A stretch of DNA of 64,000 nt. Origin: Shinella curvata. GTDB lineage: Bacteria > Pseudomonadota > Alphaproteobacteria > Rhizobiales > Rhizobiaceae. Each line of letters opens with the position of its first letter. The stretch's first letter is position 1. Where the stretch lies: contig NZ_JALJCJ010000001.1 of assembly GCF_022899935.1 (NCBI RefSeq), forward strand, positions 270,053-334,052, written 5' to 3'. Of the stretch, positions 27,991 to 36,912 are shown in pieces. Below the pieces are notes generated by a model, which was not told the origin of the DNA, ran no database searches, and saw only the letters and a program-made list of their open reading frames with translations. The translations under genes were made by a program, and so were the position numbers.

Positions 27991-28359
27991 TCACTCTCTC
28001 CCGGCACGAGAAATGCGCCACAGCCGCCAGGGCGCCCAGAGGGTAAAGCGACTTTCCAGCATCTCGGGCACGGGATCGAATCCATGCGTGCCGCCGGGGC
28101 CGCAACGCACGACGCGAAACAGCGTCATGAAGCCACCTCGCCACAGCCCGTGACGGGCAATGGCCTCATAGCCATATTCCGAGCAGGTCGGGAGGTGACG
28201 GCAGGAATTGCCGATGAAACCGGAGAGCGTCAACTGGTATAGGCGGATGAAGCCCATGCCGAGAACCCGCCCCGGCGTCTTGCGAAACGGTCCCCGCCAG
28301 TTGCGGCCCTTATAGGCGAGGCGCGGCGCGTCGTGCCGACAATCCGGGCCGTCACACAT
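27991..28359 (-). CDS. yidD: Membrane protein insertion efficiency factor YidD
   Basis: A 122-residue YidD-family protein that assists YidC-dependent insertion at the inner membrane. It has the family core: LIRLYQLTLSGFIGNSC-like sequence, RHLPTCSEYGYEAIARHG with conserved cysteines, and RVVRCGPGGTHGFDPVP. The extra basic N-terminus is common in alphaproteobacteria. It lies 6 nt after the IscU-like gene and 3 nt before the DUF1697 gene, forming a compact operon. Confidence 0.93.
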   Translation of the reverse strand: MCDGPDCRHDAPRLAYKGRNWRGPFRKTPGRVLGMGFIRLYQLTLSGFIGNSCRHLPTCSEYGYEAIARHGLWRGGFMTLFRVVRCGPGGTHGFDPVPEMLESRFTLWAPWRLWRISRAGRE

Positions 28360-28365
28360 TGTCCT

Positions 28366-28812
28366 TCACCCGACGTTGACGAGCCGCTTCGCTTCGATCT
28401 GGCCGATGGCGTCCACCACGGCGTCGAAGGTCAGCATGGTCGAGGCGTGGCGGGCCTTGTAATCTTTTACAGGCTTGAGAAAGCGCATGTCCTCGAAAGG
28501 TCCGACCGGCCCCTCGCCATCCGCCTTCAGCATGGCGAGCATGTCTTCCCGCGCCTGGCGGATTTCCGCAACCGTTGCGCCGATTACATGGCGCGCCATG
28601 ACGGAGGACGAGGCCTGGCCCAGCGCACAGGCCTTCACCTCATGGGCAAAGTCGCTGACCGTGTCGCCGTCGAGCTTCAGATACACCTTCACCCGCGAAC
28701 CGCAGAGCTTGGAATGGGCGTTCGCCTCGGCGTCCGCCTCCGGCAGCGTGCCGATGCGGGGAATGTTGCCGGCAAATTCTAGGATACGGCTGTTATAGAT
28801 ATCGTCCATCAT
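28366..28812 (-). CDS. IscU/SufU-like iron-sulfur scaffold protein
   Basis: A 148-residue NifU_N-type fold protein. Two of the usual three cluster-binding cysteines are present, in KLCGSRV and KACALGQASSSVMA. Where the third is expected the sequence reads KARHASTMLTF, with no cysteine. This variant is widespread next to folE in rhizobia as I recall it. Cluster binding or transfer is therefore uncertain. It heads the yidD operon and is divergent from folE. An ATG three bases downstream of the chosen start is equally possible. Confidence 0.82.
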   Translation of the reverse strand: MMDDIYNSRILEFAGNIPRIGTLPEADAEANAHSKLCGSRVKVYLKLDGDTVSDFAHEVKACALGQASSSVMARHVIGATVAEIRQAREDMLAMLKADGEGPVGPFEDMRFLKPVKDYKARHASTMLTFDAVVDAIGQIEAKRLVNVG

Positions 28813-29157
28813 GGCCCTGTTTTCCGCGCTTTTTGCGGAATCTTCAATGATCCGAGGAGATTATTCCGGTCACGTCGGGAAAAAAGCATGGCGTGTCGCC
28901 TCCCGCCTCTTTCGCACTTGGTGATCGATACTATATGATAACTCGTATTGGGGTGAGCGTTTTGCAAGATGCCGTCAAGCGGAAGGCAGACATCACCTGT
29001 TGTTTGGGAAACCGTGCCGGACGGTCAATCGCACTGTTAAGCGAAGACCTGAAAGCCCCGGAGCCCGCCGACGGAACCCAAGCCTGCAGGGTTAGGCGAA
29101 TGGCCAGTGGCGAGTCCGATAAACACGTCAGGTAACCTGCAGAAAGGTCATGGGTCC
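28813..29157. promoter_or_regulatory. Divergent promoter region and folE 5' leader
   Basis: 345 bp between divergent genes; no protein supported. The right end can fold: CTGCAGGGTTA at 29084-29094 pairs with TAACCTGCAG at 29133-29142 (10 bp, one bulged G). This encloses about 38 nt and ends just before the folE ribosome-binding site AGAAAGG. It is a candidate structured leader only. Confidence 0.4.
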
Positions 29158-29769
29158 ATGGACGCCATAGTCACCAATTTTCCGCGTATCGACGACCAGT
29201 CGGACCGTCCTTCGCAGAAGGAAGCCGAGGATGCCGTTCGCGTGCTGCTGCGCTGGGCGGGTGATGACCCGCAGCGCGAAGGCCTGCTCGATACGCCCAA
29301 GCGCGTCGCAAAGGCCTACCGCGAACTGTTTTCCGGTTACGAGCTTGCCGCCGAGGACGTGCTTGGCCGCACCTTCGAGGAAGTCGCCGGCTATGACGAC
29401 ATGGTGCTGGTGAAGGACATTCCGTTCTTCTCGCATTGTGAACACCATATGGTGCCGATCATCGGCAAGGCGCATGTCGCCTATCTACCGAACGGCCGCG
29501 TTCTCGGTCTCTCCAAGATCGCCCGCGTCGTCGAGATCTTCGGCCGTCGCCTGCAGACGCAAGAGACCATGACGGCGCAAATCGCGAAATCGATCGACGA
29601 GACGCTAAATCCGCGTGGCGTGGCCGTGATGATCGAGGCCGAGCATATGTGCATGGCGATGCGCGGCATCCAGAAACAGGGCTCGACAACGCTCACCACC
29701 ACCTTTACCGGTGCCTTCAAGACCGAGCCGACCGAACAGGTCCGGTTCATGACGCTGATCCGGAGCTAG
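29158..29769 (+). CDS. folE: GTP cyclohydrolase I
   Basis: Converts GTP to 7,8-dihydroneopterin triphosphate, the first step of tetrahydrofolate synthesis. The 203-residue type I enzyme shows the zinc ligands in [12 protein letters not shown] (near residue 88-99) and Cys in [14 protein letters not shown] (near 165), plus [12 protein letters not shown]. It belongs to the zinc-dependent FolE1 type. The ATG at 29158 was chosen over an upstream in-frame codon because AGAAAGG sits at suitable distance. hisI follows 36 bp downstream. Confidence 0.97.
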   Translation: MDAIVTNFPRIDDQSDRPSQKEAEDAVRVLLRWAGDDPQREGLLDTPKRVAKAYRELFSGYELAAEDVLGRTFEEVAGYDDMVLVKDIPFFSHCEHHMVPIIGKAHVAYLPNGRVLGLSKIARVVEIFGRRLQTQETMTAQIAKSIDETLNPRGVAVMIEAEHMCMAMRGIQKQGSTTLTTTFTGAFKTEPTEQVRFMTLIRS

Positions 29770-29805
29770 GCGAAGTAGCGGCTCCACAGGACGGAGCCGA
29801 CCGCC

Positions 29806-30258
29806 ATGACGATCACCTTCGACGCCCCCTCCAAGGACAAGGCCGAACTCGAAACGGGTCCGGCCTTTACGCCGCGTTTCGACGAGCACGGCCTCGTGAC
29901 GGCCGTGGTGACGGATGCGAAGGATGGCGAACTGCTGATGGTCGCCCACATGAACGCCCAGTCGCTGGCACTGACCATCGAGACCGGCATCGCCCATTAC
30001 TGGAGCCGCTCGCGGCAATCGCTGTGGAAGAAAGGCGAAACCTCCGGCAACCTGCAGACCGTGGTGGAAATGCGCACCGATTGCGACCAGGACGCCGTCT
30101 GGCTGAAGGTTTCCGTCGCCGGCCATGACGCAACATGCCACACCGGCCGCCGCTCCTGTTTCTATCGTACGGTTTCCAACGGAAAGGACGGCGCGGAACT
30201 GACCATTACCGGCGGTGCCCCGCAATTTGACCCAGCGGCCGTCTACAGCAAAAATTAA
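29806..30258 (+). CDS. hisI: Phosphoribosyl-AMP cyclohydrolase
   Basis: Third step of histidine synthesis: opens the purine ring of phosphoribosyl-AMP. This 150-residue monofunctional HisI lacks the HisE domain. Visible signatures are [20 protein letters not shown], the metal-binding DCDQDAVWL (Asp/Cys) and [11 protein letters not shown]. The folE-hisI pair is a familiar rhizobial arrangement and probably one transcript. Confidence 0.96.
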   Translation: MTITFDAPSKDKAELETGPAFTPRFDEHGLVTAVVTDAKDGELLMVAHMNAQSLALTIETGIAHYWSRSRQSLWKKGETSGNLQTVVEMRTDCDQDAVWLKVSVAGHDATCHTGRRSCFYRTVSNGKDGAELTITGGAPQFDPAAVYSKN

Positions 30259-30622
30259 GCATCTGCACAAGTTCTGGACCGTTCCTGCACGGATTCACCC
30301 TTTGGAAACCGATCCGGACGCCTAATCCTTCTCATGGCGGCTGCTATCCCCGCCATGCGGATCAGGACATGGAACACCATCGCTCGTATGCGTCACGACC
30401 GGTTTCCAGAACCACCCCGAAGGGGGTGACGATCCCGCAGGCAAATGCCCTCCTCCAGCCTCGACCGGACGCAAAACGCAGTGCTTTCATGCCTGTTTTC
30501 GCCGTGAAAGTTACCCGCGTCACAGACTGCATATATCCTGTCACTTATTGTGTTCCCAAGGATGCCGAGGCAGTGGAACCGATTGCCTCGCCGCGAATTC
30601 CTTTCGGGTACGGAGGTCGCGC
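30259..30622. other. Intergenic region upstream of the patatin gene
   Basis: 364 bp. An open frame at 30369-30629 shows no recognisable protein features and no clear ribosome-binding site, so I treat the region as non-coding. It presumably carries the promoter of the patatin gene. Confidence 0.4.
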
Positions 30623-31585
30623 ATGTTGAACTGGAGTTTTAATCGTAGTCTCGTAACGGCGGATGCTTCAGATCCAGGCGGCCCTTCCATGAACGATATG
30701 TCTCACATCCCTGCACCGGCCCCGCCGCGCAAATCCAAGATCGCGCTGGCGCTGGGGGGCGGCGCTGCCCGTGGCTGGGCCCATATCGGCGTGCTTCGGG
30801 CGCTGGATGAGGAAGGAATCGATATCGGCATGATCGCCGGCACCTCGATCGGCGCCCTCGTCGGTGGCTGTTATCTCGCCGGCAAGCTGGACGAGCTGGA
30901 GGCTTTCGCGCGCTCACTCACCATGCGCCGCATCGCCAGCCTGCTCGATTTCACCATTCGCGGCTCCGGCCTGTTCGGCGGCATGCGGCTGACGAAGCGC
31001 ATGCAGGAACACCTGGAAAATCTTTCCATCGAGGATCTCGACCGCCCCTTCGTCGCCGTCGCAACGGAAGTCAACAGCGGTCACGAGGTCTGGATCAACA
31101 GCGGTTCGCTGATCACGGCGCTGCGCGCCTCCTATGCCCTGCCGGGCATTTTCGAACCGATCAAGTGCAACAATCGCACGCTGGTGGACGGCGCGCTCGT
31201 CAATCCGGTGCCCGTCTCGGTCTGCCGGGCCCATGAAGAGCCGCTGGTCGTCGCCGTCAACCTCAACTACGATCTCTATGGCCGCTCCGCCGTCATCAAG
31301 CACAGCGCAAGCCCGCAGAAGATCGACGAAAACAGGCAGGAAGACAGCGCGGCACGGCTGGGTCTCACCGGCGTCATGGTGCAGTCCTTCAACATCATTC
31401 AGGATCGCATTTCCCGCGCCCGCCTCGCCGGCGACCCGCCGGATCTCGCACTGCATCCGAAGCTGTCGGATATCGGCCTGTCGGAATTCCACCGTGCCGG
31501 CGAATCCATCGACCGCGGCTACCTCGAGGCGAAAGCCCGGATTTTCGAGATCAAGCGCATGCAGGAAGTGGTGATGGCGCGCTGA
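30623..31585 (+). CDS. Patatin-like phospholipase (RssA/NTE type)
   Basis: A predicted lipid acyl hydrolase of 320 residues with the Ser-Asp dyad of patatins. ALGGGAARGWAHIGVLRAL forms the oxyanion loop near residue 45-60, GTSIGALVGG holds the nucleophile Ser near 77, and VDGALVNPVP holds Asp near 190. The first 35 residues are polar and variable. The start has GGAGG 7 nt upstream. Bacterial relatives are cytosolic or membrane-associated; the physiological lipid is unknown. Confidence 0.9.
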   Translation: MLNWSFNRSLVTADASDPGGPSMNDMSHIPAPAPPRKSKIALALGGGAARGWAHIGVLRALDEEGIDIGMIAGTSIGALVGGCYLAGKLDELEAFARSLTMRRIASLLDFTIRGSGLFGGMRLTKRMQEHLENLSIEDLDRPFVAVATEVNSGHEVWINSGSLITALRASYALPGIFEPIKCNNRTLVDGALVNPVPVSVCRAHEEPLVVAVNLNYDLYGRSAVIKHSASPQKIDENRQEDSAARLGLTGVMVQSFNIIQDRISRARLAGDPPDLALHPKLSDIGLSEFHRAGESIDRGYLEAKARIFEIKRMQEVVMAR

Positions 31586-31609
31586 GATCAACGCGTCTCA
31601 GAAATTCGG

Positions 31610-31640
31610 CGGGCGGGACGATGGGAAATCGTTCCGCCCG
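31610..31640. terminator. Bidirectional hairpin between convergent genes
   Basis: A 13-bp stem (31610-31622 with 31628-31640, one G-U pair) with a 5-nt loop lies between the stops of the patatin gene (plus) and the CBS gene (minus). It probably terminates both. Confidence 0.7.
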
Positions 31641-31660
31641 AAACCGTTGCAAGGATAGCG

Positions 31661-32089
31661 TCAGCTGGCGATATAGGCCTTGATGGCTTCAGCTTCATGC
31701 TTGATCGCACGGATGTGGGATTTCACCACGTCGCCGATCGAGATGATGCCGACAAGCCGCCCGTCCTTTTCCACCGGGATGTGACGTGCGCGAAGCGTGC
31801 TCATCATTTCCATGAGCTGTTCGACGGTTTCCGTCTCGCTGCAGCGATGGACATTGCCCCACATGATGGAGGAAATGGGCTTGTCCAGGCATTCTGCCCC
31901 GTTGCGGGCAATGGCGGCCACGATGTCGCGCTCGGTCAAAATGCCCGCGATGCGGTCATTGCGATCCACGATTACGATGGCCCCGATGTGGTTTTCATGA
32001 AGATAGACGGCAGCCTGTCTTACGGTAAGCTGCGTGCCGCCCGTTACAACGTTGCGGCCTTTTTCGTCCAGTATCGTCTTTACATACAT
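31661..32089 (-). CDS. CBS-domain protein
   Basis: A 142-residue protein made of two CBS motifs (about 10-60 and 73-128). They form one Bateman module, which in other proteins binds adenosine nucleotides. Features are IVIVDRNDRIAGILTERDIVAAI and HIPVEKDGRLVGIISIGDVV. No catalytic domain is attached, so it is likely a stand-alone regulatory or energy-sensing protein. GGGAGG lies 5 nt before the ATG. Confidence 0.92.
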   Translation of the reverse strand: MYVKTILDEKGRNVVTGGTQLTVRQAAVYLHENHIGAIVIVDRNDRIAGILTERDIVAAIARNGAECLDKPISSIMWGNVHRCSETETVEQLMEMMSTLRARHIPVEKDGRLVGIISIGDVVKSHIRAIKHEAEAIKAYIAS

Positions 32090-32271
32090 GCGTACCTCCC
32101 GTGTGCATCATGACGCAGAGAGGCGGGACACCCGCGCAGGGATGCCCTGCCTGTACCAGGAACATCCTTCCTCCTCTGGATGCCCCTTGTTCCGGTGTGC
32201 ATGTGCGAACCGGAACAGGAAACATGGTGCGCCACGAAGGAGGCGATTGCAAGGCCGCTAATGGACTATCG

Positions 32272-33012
32272 TTAATCCCGGCGAGGGTCGGCCGTCGCCA
32301 CGTCAAACAGCGGGAAGAAAAGGAAGCCGAACAGGAAACCGCCGATATGCGCCTCCCAGGCCACCGTCCCACCGGCGGCGGAGCCGAAAATCTGACCGAA
32401 CCCGATGAGGAAGTTGGTCAGGAACCAGATGCCCGAAAAAACGAGCACCGACCGGTTCGACAGCGCCTCGGAGATCGTCAGTCGCCGGTTGAGATGGGCG
32501 AACTGCCGGCTGATACGGCCGCTCGGCGAAAAGACGAATCGCGCCGCCGCGCCCATCAGGCCGGAAACGACGCCCGAGGCGCCGACGACGAGAATCATTG
32601 CGCCCCAGTGCAGAGCGCTATGGAACGCCACGGCCGCGATGGCCGAAAGGCACCAGAAGAGAAAGAACCGCGCAAGGCCGATACGTCGCACCACGGGCGC
32701 GCCGAAGGCGACCATCCAGAAGGCGTTGAAGATCAGATGCTCCCAGCTGCCATGCAGCAGCGAATAGGTCACGGGGCTCCAGAGCCAACCCAGATCCTGT
32801 TCCGCGAAGGGGATCGTGTAGCGCCCGGGAATGAAGGCGAATGTCAGGAGGACATTTTCGTCTGCGACCGTGGACAGCAGATAGGTGCGCACGACATGGA
32901 TGAGCGTCAGCACGCCGAGCATGAAGACGAGACCGCCGGGCAGGTTGAAAGCAGGCTCTCGCTTGCGGACATCCGCTTCGTCACCTTGCACTTCAATGCC
33001 GTCATTACGCAT
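32272..33012 (-). CDS. Rhomboid family intramembrane serine protease
   Basis: A 246-residue polytopic membrane protein with about six helices. The catalytic Ser is in VVGASGVVSGLMGA (GxSG) near residue 142, and the catalytic His is in WEAHIGGFLFG near 227. HGSWEHLIFNAFWMVAFG supplies the conserved HxxxN region near 90. It should cleave transmembrane substrates in the inner membrane; the targets are unknown. Confidence 0.93.
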   Translation of the reverse strand: MRNDGIEVQGDEADVRKREPAFNLPGGLVFMLGVLTLIHVVRTYLLSTVADENVLLTFAFIPGRYTIPFAEQDLGWLWSPVTYSLLHGSWEHLIFNAFWMVAFGAPVVRRIGLARFFLFWCLSAIAAVAFHSALHWGAMILVVGASGVVSGLMGAAARFVFSPSGRISRQFAHLNRRLTISEALSNRSVLVFSGIWFLTNFLIGFGQIFGSAAGGTVAWEAHIGGFLFGFLFFPLFDVATADPRRD

Positions 33013-33294
33013 GGCCGATCCACCAAATTCACAAAATACGAATCGCGCTTATACAGAGAAAAGAAAGGCCGTGCAGCTTTCGCTGACGGCCGGTGCCCCC
33101 AATCCCCGGGGCTGAAATCGATGTGCAGTAAACCATTCCCTCGTCGAGGGATGCCCTGATGTTTGGCCAAAACCGGCCCGCCGCGCAATCGAAACCAATT
33201 GTTAACCTTAACATCGCTCTGGCATGAAACTCGCACTGCTCTCCGTAAATGCCCGCTCCATGCGCCTTTGCGTGCCGGAACGGAACAAAACCGA

Positions 33295-33951
33295 ATGGAT
33301 ATGAGCATGCAGACGAAAGCCGTGACGGCCCTTTACGATTACTGGACGCGCCAGCGTGGCGACCGCCTTGTTCCGCCGCGCAGCGCAATCGAACCCGCGG
33401 ACATCGCCGCCATTCTGCCCGACGTCTTCATTCTGGAGCACAGCCGGTTGCACGATCCACGCTTTCGCCTGGCCGGTACCCGTCTCTGCGCCCAGTTCGG
33501 CCGCGAACTGAAGGGCACCGCATTCGACGCGCTCTTTGCGCCGGACCAGCGCAACCGGATTGCCCGCATCACCGAAAACGTCATGGCGCATGGTGCGCCC
33601 GCCACCATGCAGATACAGCTCGTCGACGGCACGCTCGAAACGACCGAGGCGGAAATCGTGCTTCTGCCGCTCGCCTCGAAGGGGCGCGTGGCGGATCGCA
33701 TCATCGGCGCATTTGCACCCCTTCCCGGTCAGCGCCAGCCCCTCGCCGCCTTCCGCTATGCGACGCTCGGGGCTCTCTCGGTCATCGATCCGAGCCGCCG
33801 GCATGCCGCGGCGGGCCATCGCCCGGCAATCCCCATGCCGGCCTCGATCATGGCCATACGCCCGCCGGCACTCGGCCAGACGGTCAGTCGCGTCTTGCAC
33901 TTGAGAATTTTCGAGGGCGGGCGACAAGCGCGCGACACACGGGAGCACTAA
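33295..33951 (+). CDS. PAS-fold regulatory protein
   Basis: A protein of about 218 residues with a PAS-like domain of the alphaproteobacterial PAS_5 type. It begins with [22 protein letters not shown], followed by LPDVFILE, FRLAGTRLCAQFGRELKGT and a short linker. No output domain is seen. Three in-frame ATGs occur within 13 bp (33295, 33301, 33307); I give the first because GGAA lies about 10 nt upstream. Family members accompany cell-envelope and c-di-GMP genes, but the role here is unknown. Confidence 0.8.
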   Translation: MDMSMQTKAVTALYDYWTRQRGDRLVPPRSAIEPADIAAILPDVFILEHSRLHDPRFRLAGTRLCAQFGRELKGTAFDALFAPDQRNRIARITENVMAHGAPATMQIQLVDGTLETTEAEIVLLPLASKGRVADRIIGAFAPLPGQRQPLAAFRYATLGALSVIDPSRRHAAAGHRPAIPMPASIMAIRPPALGQTVSRVLHLRIFEGGRQARDTREH

Positions 33952-34088
33952 AAGACATCACAACTCAAAGCATCCGAAAATTGCCGGATCGCAAAAAACC
34001 AATCACTTTTCAAGGAAGCGACAAACCTTCTGTTAACCGCGAAAGATTAAGACTTGGAAAGACATAGGATCATCAGGCACGCGCGCTC

Positions 34089-34700
34089 ATGTATTCATTT
34101 CAGCAGGCATCGCCAGCCGCCCGTAAACCGCAGCCCGATCAGCGGAGCTTTCAGCGCGTCTCTGTGAACCTGCCCGGCCGCCTGATGCTGCCCAACCACG
34201 ACGAATATGATTGCTCCGTCGTCGACATGTCGCCAGGTGATGCCAGCTTCGTCTGCTCTGCCCGCCCGCGCGTCGGCGAGCGCATCATCGCTTATGTCGA
34301 TCATCTCGGTCGCATCGAAGGCAATGTCGCGCATCTCGGCAACGAAGGCTTCGCAATCATCCTGACCGCTACGGACCGCAAGCGCGAGAAGCTCGCCGCA
34401 CAGCTGACGTGGATCGCCAACAAGCACGAACTCGGCCTCCCCGAAGACCGTCGCCACAATCGCCTGACGCCACGCAACACGCGCACCGAAATCACACTCG
34501 ACGACGGTCGGCGCTACCCTTGCCGTATCATCGACCTCTCGCTTTCGGGCGCTGCCGTCGATATCGACGTGCGCCCCGCCCTTGGCACCCCCGTCCAGCT
34601 CGGCAACATGAAGGGCCGCGTGGTACGCCATTTCCAGGAAGGCGTGGCGATCGAGTTCTCATCGGTCCAGTCCAAGGAAGCCCTCACCTCGTTCCTGTAG
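34089..34700 (+). CDS. Tandem PilZ-domain protein
   Basis: A 203-residue cytosolic protein with two PilZ-like domains. The first starts at QRSFQRVSVNLPGRLML near 18-34 with VVDMSPGDASF; its DxSxxG match is partial. The second starts at DRRHNRLTPRNTRTEI near 120, with IIDLSLSGAAVDID near 147-160, which is a good (D/N)xSxxG motif. Cyclic di-GMP binding is likely for the second domain and less so for the first. It may link c-di-GMP to motility or exopolysaccharide, which is inference. Confidence 0.88.
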   Translation: MYSFQQASPAARKPQPDQRSFQRVSVNLPGRLMLPNHDEYDCSVVDMSPGDASFVCSARPRVGERIIAYVDHLGRIEGNVAHLGNEGFAIILTATDRKREKLAAQLTWIANKHELGLPEDRRHNRLTPRNTRTEITLDDGRRYPCRIIDLSLSGAAVDIDVRPALGTPVQLGNMKGRVVRHFQEGVAIEFSSVQSKEALTSFL

Positions 34701-34733
34701 CGTTTCGGAACGCCGCAACGCCAATCTGTTTCA

Positions 34734-34755
34734 AAAGGGCCCCGCAGGGCCCTTT
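34734..34755 (+). terminator. Terminator of the PilZ gene
   Basis: A perfect 9-bp stem AAAGGGCCC/GGGCCCTTT with a CGCA tetraloop, 34 bp after the stop, followed by a weak T-rich stretch. Confidence 0.8.
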
Positions 34756-35169
34756 GCTGTTTCAGGATGGCACAGCGAAAATTTTGCAAATATTTTTTGC
34801 CCGCTAAAAGAGCCTTGAGCCCGTCACACCGGGCAGTCGTGTCGGCTCAAGAGCGTCCGGACACGAAACACGACGACAATTGGCTGCCCCGATAAGCCGG
34901 CAATGCGAGATCATTCGATCTGCACGCGCACCTGAAAATTCATAAAATAAATCGAAATCAATAGGTTGCGCGACGCGGCATCATTCCCTGGCGTCCCAAT
35001 TTCGTTCAAATTTTAATCAAAAGCACCTCAAATACAATTCAAATTATATTCAAGTTTTGTTTTCATTTTATACTTATGCAATCTTGATTTGAACTAAATT
35101 ATACTTCCGATTTTCGCGTAAGATCAAAAAGTCCGTGTCATTGTCCCATCATCAAACGGGGACAGAACA
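34756..35169. promoter_or_regulatory. Long AT-rich region upstream of the BTLCP gene
   Basis: 414 bp without a gene. From about 34930 to 35120 it is very AT-rich with many short T and A tracts. Such regions in rhizobia are often bound by the MucR/Ros regulator or nucleoid proteins; that is inference. The BTLCP promoter must lie here. Confidence 0.45.
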
Positions 35170-35769
35170 ATGACAAAAACACTTAAGACAGGGGCATTCG
35201 CGTTTCTCTTCTCTTTGGCCGCAGCGCAGGCCGCCATGGCTCTGCCAGCCAATATTCCGCTTGCCGGCGCGACCAACCAGCCGATCGGCCACTATGAATT
35301 CTGCAAGCGCTACGCCGAGGAATGCCGCTCGAACGGCAAGGATACCGGCCCTCTCGTACTGACGCAGGAAAACTGGAAGACGATCCTCAACGTCAACTAT
35401 TCGGCCAACACGGAAATCCAGCCGATGACCGATATGGAAATCTACGGCGTCGAGGAAGAATGGGCGTATCCGGATGCCGTCGGTGACTGCGAAGATTATG
35501 TGCTGCTAAAGCGCAAGCGCCTGATCGAAGCTGGTATTTCGCCCTCCAACCTACTGATCACCGTCGTTCTCCAGCCGAATGGCGAAGGTCACGCGGTGTT
35601 GACCGTGCGCACTGATCGCGGCGACTTCGTGCTCGACAACATGCGCAACAAGGTGCTGCTCTGGTCCGAAACCGAATATCGCTACCTGAAGCGCCAGTCC
35701 TCGGCCAATGCCGGCAAATGGGTCAAGCTCCAAGACGGCCGCGCCGATGCCGTCGGTAGCGTCAAGTAA
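35170..35769 (+). CDS. Periplasmic transglutaminase-like cysteine peptidase (BTLCP)
   Basis: A 199-residue exported protein with a Sec signal peptide (hydrophobic AFAFLFSLAAAQAAM, cleavage near residue 25). The mature part carries the triad expected of bacterial transglutaminase-like cysteine peptidases: Cys in VGDCEDYVLLKR near 107, His in GHAVLTV near 141 and Asp in FVLDNM near 155. This Pfam family includes LapG, the calcium-dependent protease that releases RTX adhesins under c-di-GMP control. No lapD-type gene is adjacent, so LapG function is possible but unproven. It has its own terminator. Confidence 0.87.
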   Translation: MTKTLKTGAFAFLFSLAAAQAAMALPANIPLAGATNQPIGHYEFCKRYAEECRSNGKDTGPLVLTQENWKTILNVNYSANTEIQPMTDMEIYGVEEEWAYPDAVGDCEDYVLLKRKRLIEAGISPSNLLITVVLQPNGEGHAVLTVRTDRGDFVLDNMRNKVLLWSETEYRYLKRQSSANAGKWVKLQDGRADAVGSVK

Positions 35770-35880
35770 CAGCGCCGGCGCTGATCACAGCGCCTCGTGA
35801 CAAGAATCCCCGGCGATCCCGCCGGGTACGCAAAAGGGCCCGGTCAGTCCCCCAATCCCCGTCCCGACCTCGGCCCTGCG

Positions 35881-35920
35881 GCCGGTTCCGCTGTCCCCGG
35901 AACCGGCCGCTCCTTTTTTT
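35881..35920 (+). terminator. Rho-independent terminator of the BTLCP gene
   Basis: A perfect 9-bp stem GCCGGTTCC/GGAACCGGC with a 9-nt loop, then a short GC stretch and seven T (35914-35920), about 110 bp after the stop. Confidence 0.85.
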
Positions 35921-36031
35921 AGGCGTGCCAGGCAGCGCCGGAATTCATGGAAAATTAACCATACTCGCAGAGCCTAGCCTGAAGAGATTCAGGTACCTGG
36001 ATCTAGATTTCTCTAGGACGCGCGAGGAACG

Positions 36032-36793
36032 ATGGCCGTAGCGACGACAGGCGACGAAGAACACGCCCCGCTCCTCTCCAACCGCCTGCTCGCACGACTG
36101 ACCATCGGGGTCGCCGTTCTCGCGACGCTCACCATCGGCATCAGCATTGCCGGCCGCATGCTCGGAGAACACATCGCTCTGGCGGGCCACACGGAAAAAG
36201 CGGAACCGGTCGACGTCATAATCGGCCAGGACCAGATCCGCCTTCCCGCCAATGTCATCCGCTTCGACGAGCAGCGCCAGACGGGCCGCGCAGAACGCGT
36301 CGACCTCTATCTCGCCTGGCCGGAAATGCAGGGCTACACCAATGCCGGGCGCAGTCGGTTCAATGACGCCAATCGCCCCGAAAGCCTGATTTTCCTCAAC
36401 CTTTCGCAAAGCACCATGTCGAAGGACATGTCCGGCCGCCTGGAACCGATCTACAGCCACCTCTTCGACGGCCGCACGGAACTCGGCCCCGCCGCGTTGA
36501 CGCTGCGCCACCTCAAGGAAAACAGCGGCTACGGTGGCGAGGTGTTCTTCACCGGCACACTGCCCGACGGGTCCGATTATGCCGTGCGCTGTATGATGCC
36601 CGCGGACGATGCGCAATCGACCAGCGCGGACTGCCAGCGCGATATCCACATGGGCCGCGATCTTTCCGTGCTTTATCGCTTTTCGAGCAGACTTTTGCCG
36701 CAGTGGCAGGCCATGGAGGCGCGCGTCCGCGACTATCTGGGCCGGTCATTCGTGCAGAACGGCCGCCTCATCACCGCCGCCCGCAGCCGATAA
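36032..36793 (+). CDS. Membrane-anchored protein of unknown function
   Basis: A 253-residue protein. Residues about 20-42 (LARLTIGVAVLATLTIGISIAG contains the core) form one transmembrane helix after a short cytosolic tail, so the C-terminal 210 residues should be periplasmic. That part has several charged, conserved-looking segments (DLYLAWPEMQGYTNAGRSRF, LFDGRTELGPAALTLR) and two cysteines that might pair. I do not recognise a family; similar proteins occur upstream of D-Ala-D-Ala carboxypeptidase genes in rhizobia as I recall. Confidence 0.72.
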   Translation: MAVATTGDEEHAPLLSNRLLARLTIGVAVLATLTIGISIAGRMLGEHIALAGHTEKAEPVDVIIGQDQIRLPANVIRFDEQRQTGRAERVDLYLAWPEMQGYTNAGRSRFNDANRPESLIFLNLSQSTMSKDMSGRLEPIYSHLFDGRTELGPAALTLRHLKENSGYGGEVFFTGTLPDGSDYAVRCMMPADDAQSTSADCQRDIHMGRDLSVLYRFSSRLLPQWQAMEARVRDYLGRSFVQNGRLITAARSR

Positions 36794-36912
36794 AATAGCG
36801 TCGATCTCAGAAACCAATGATTCATCATAAACCGATTGGTAACGCTGTCCCGCTACTGTGCTGCCAACGGTCGTGCGGAACCTCCCATCCGAACGCCATC
36901 TGCAATCCGAGA

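Noticed and set aside
28975-29100. A possible cobalamin riboswitch upstream of folE, suggested by scattered GGGAA and ACTGT matches.
   Set aside because: The conserved core order and the B12 box are not reproduced, and folE is not a usual target.
30369-30629. 86-codon frame just before the patatin gene.
   Set aside because: No ribosome-binding site, proline/arginine-rich composition typical of non-coding GC-rich DNA, and it runs into the next gene's start.
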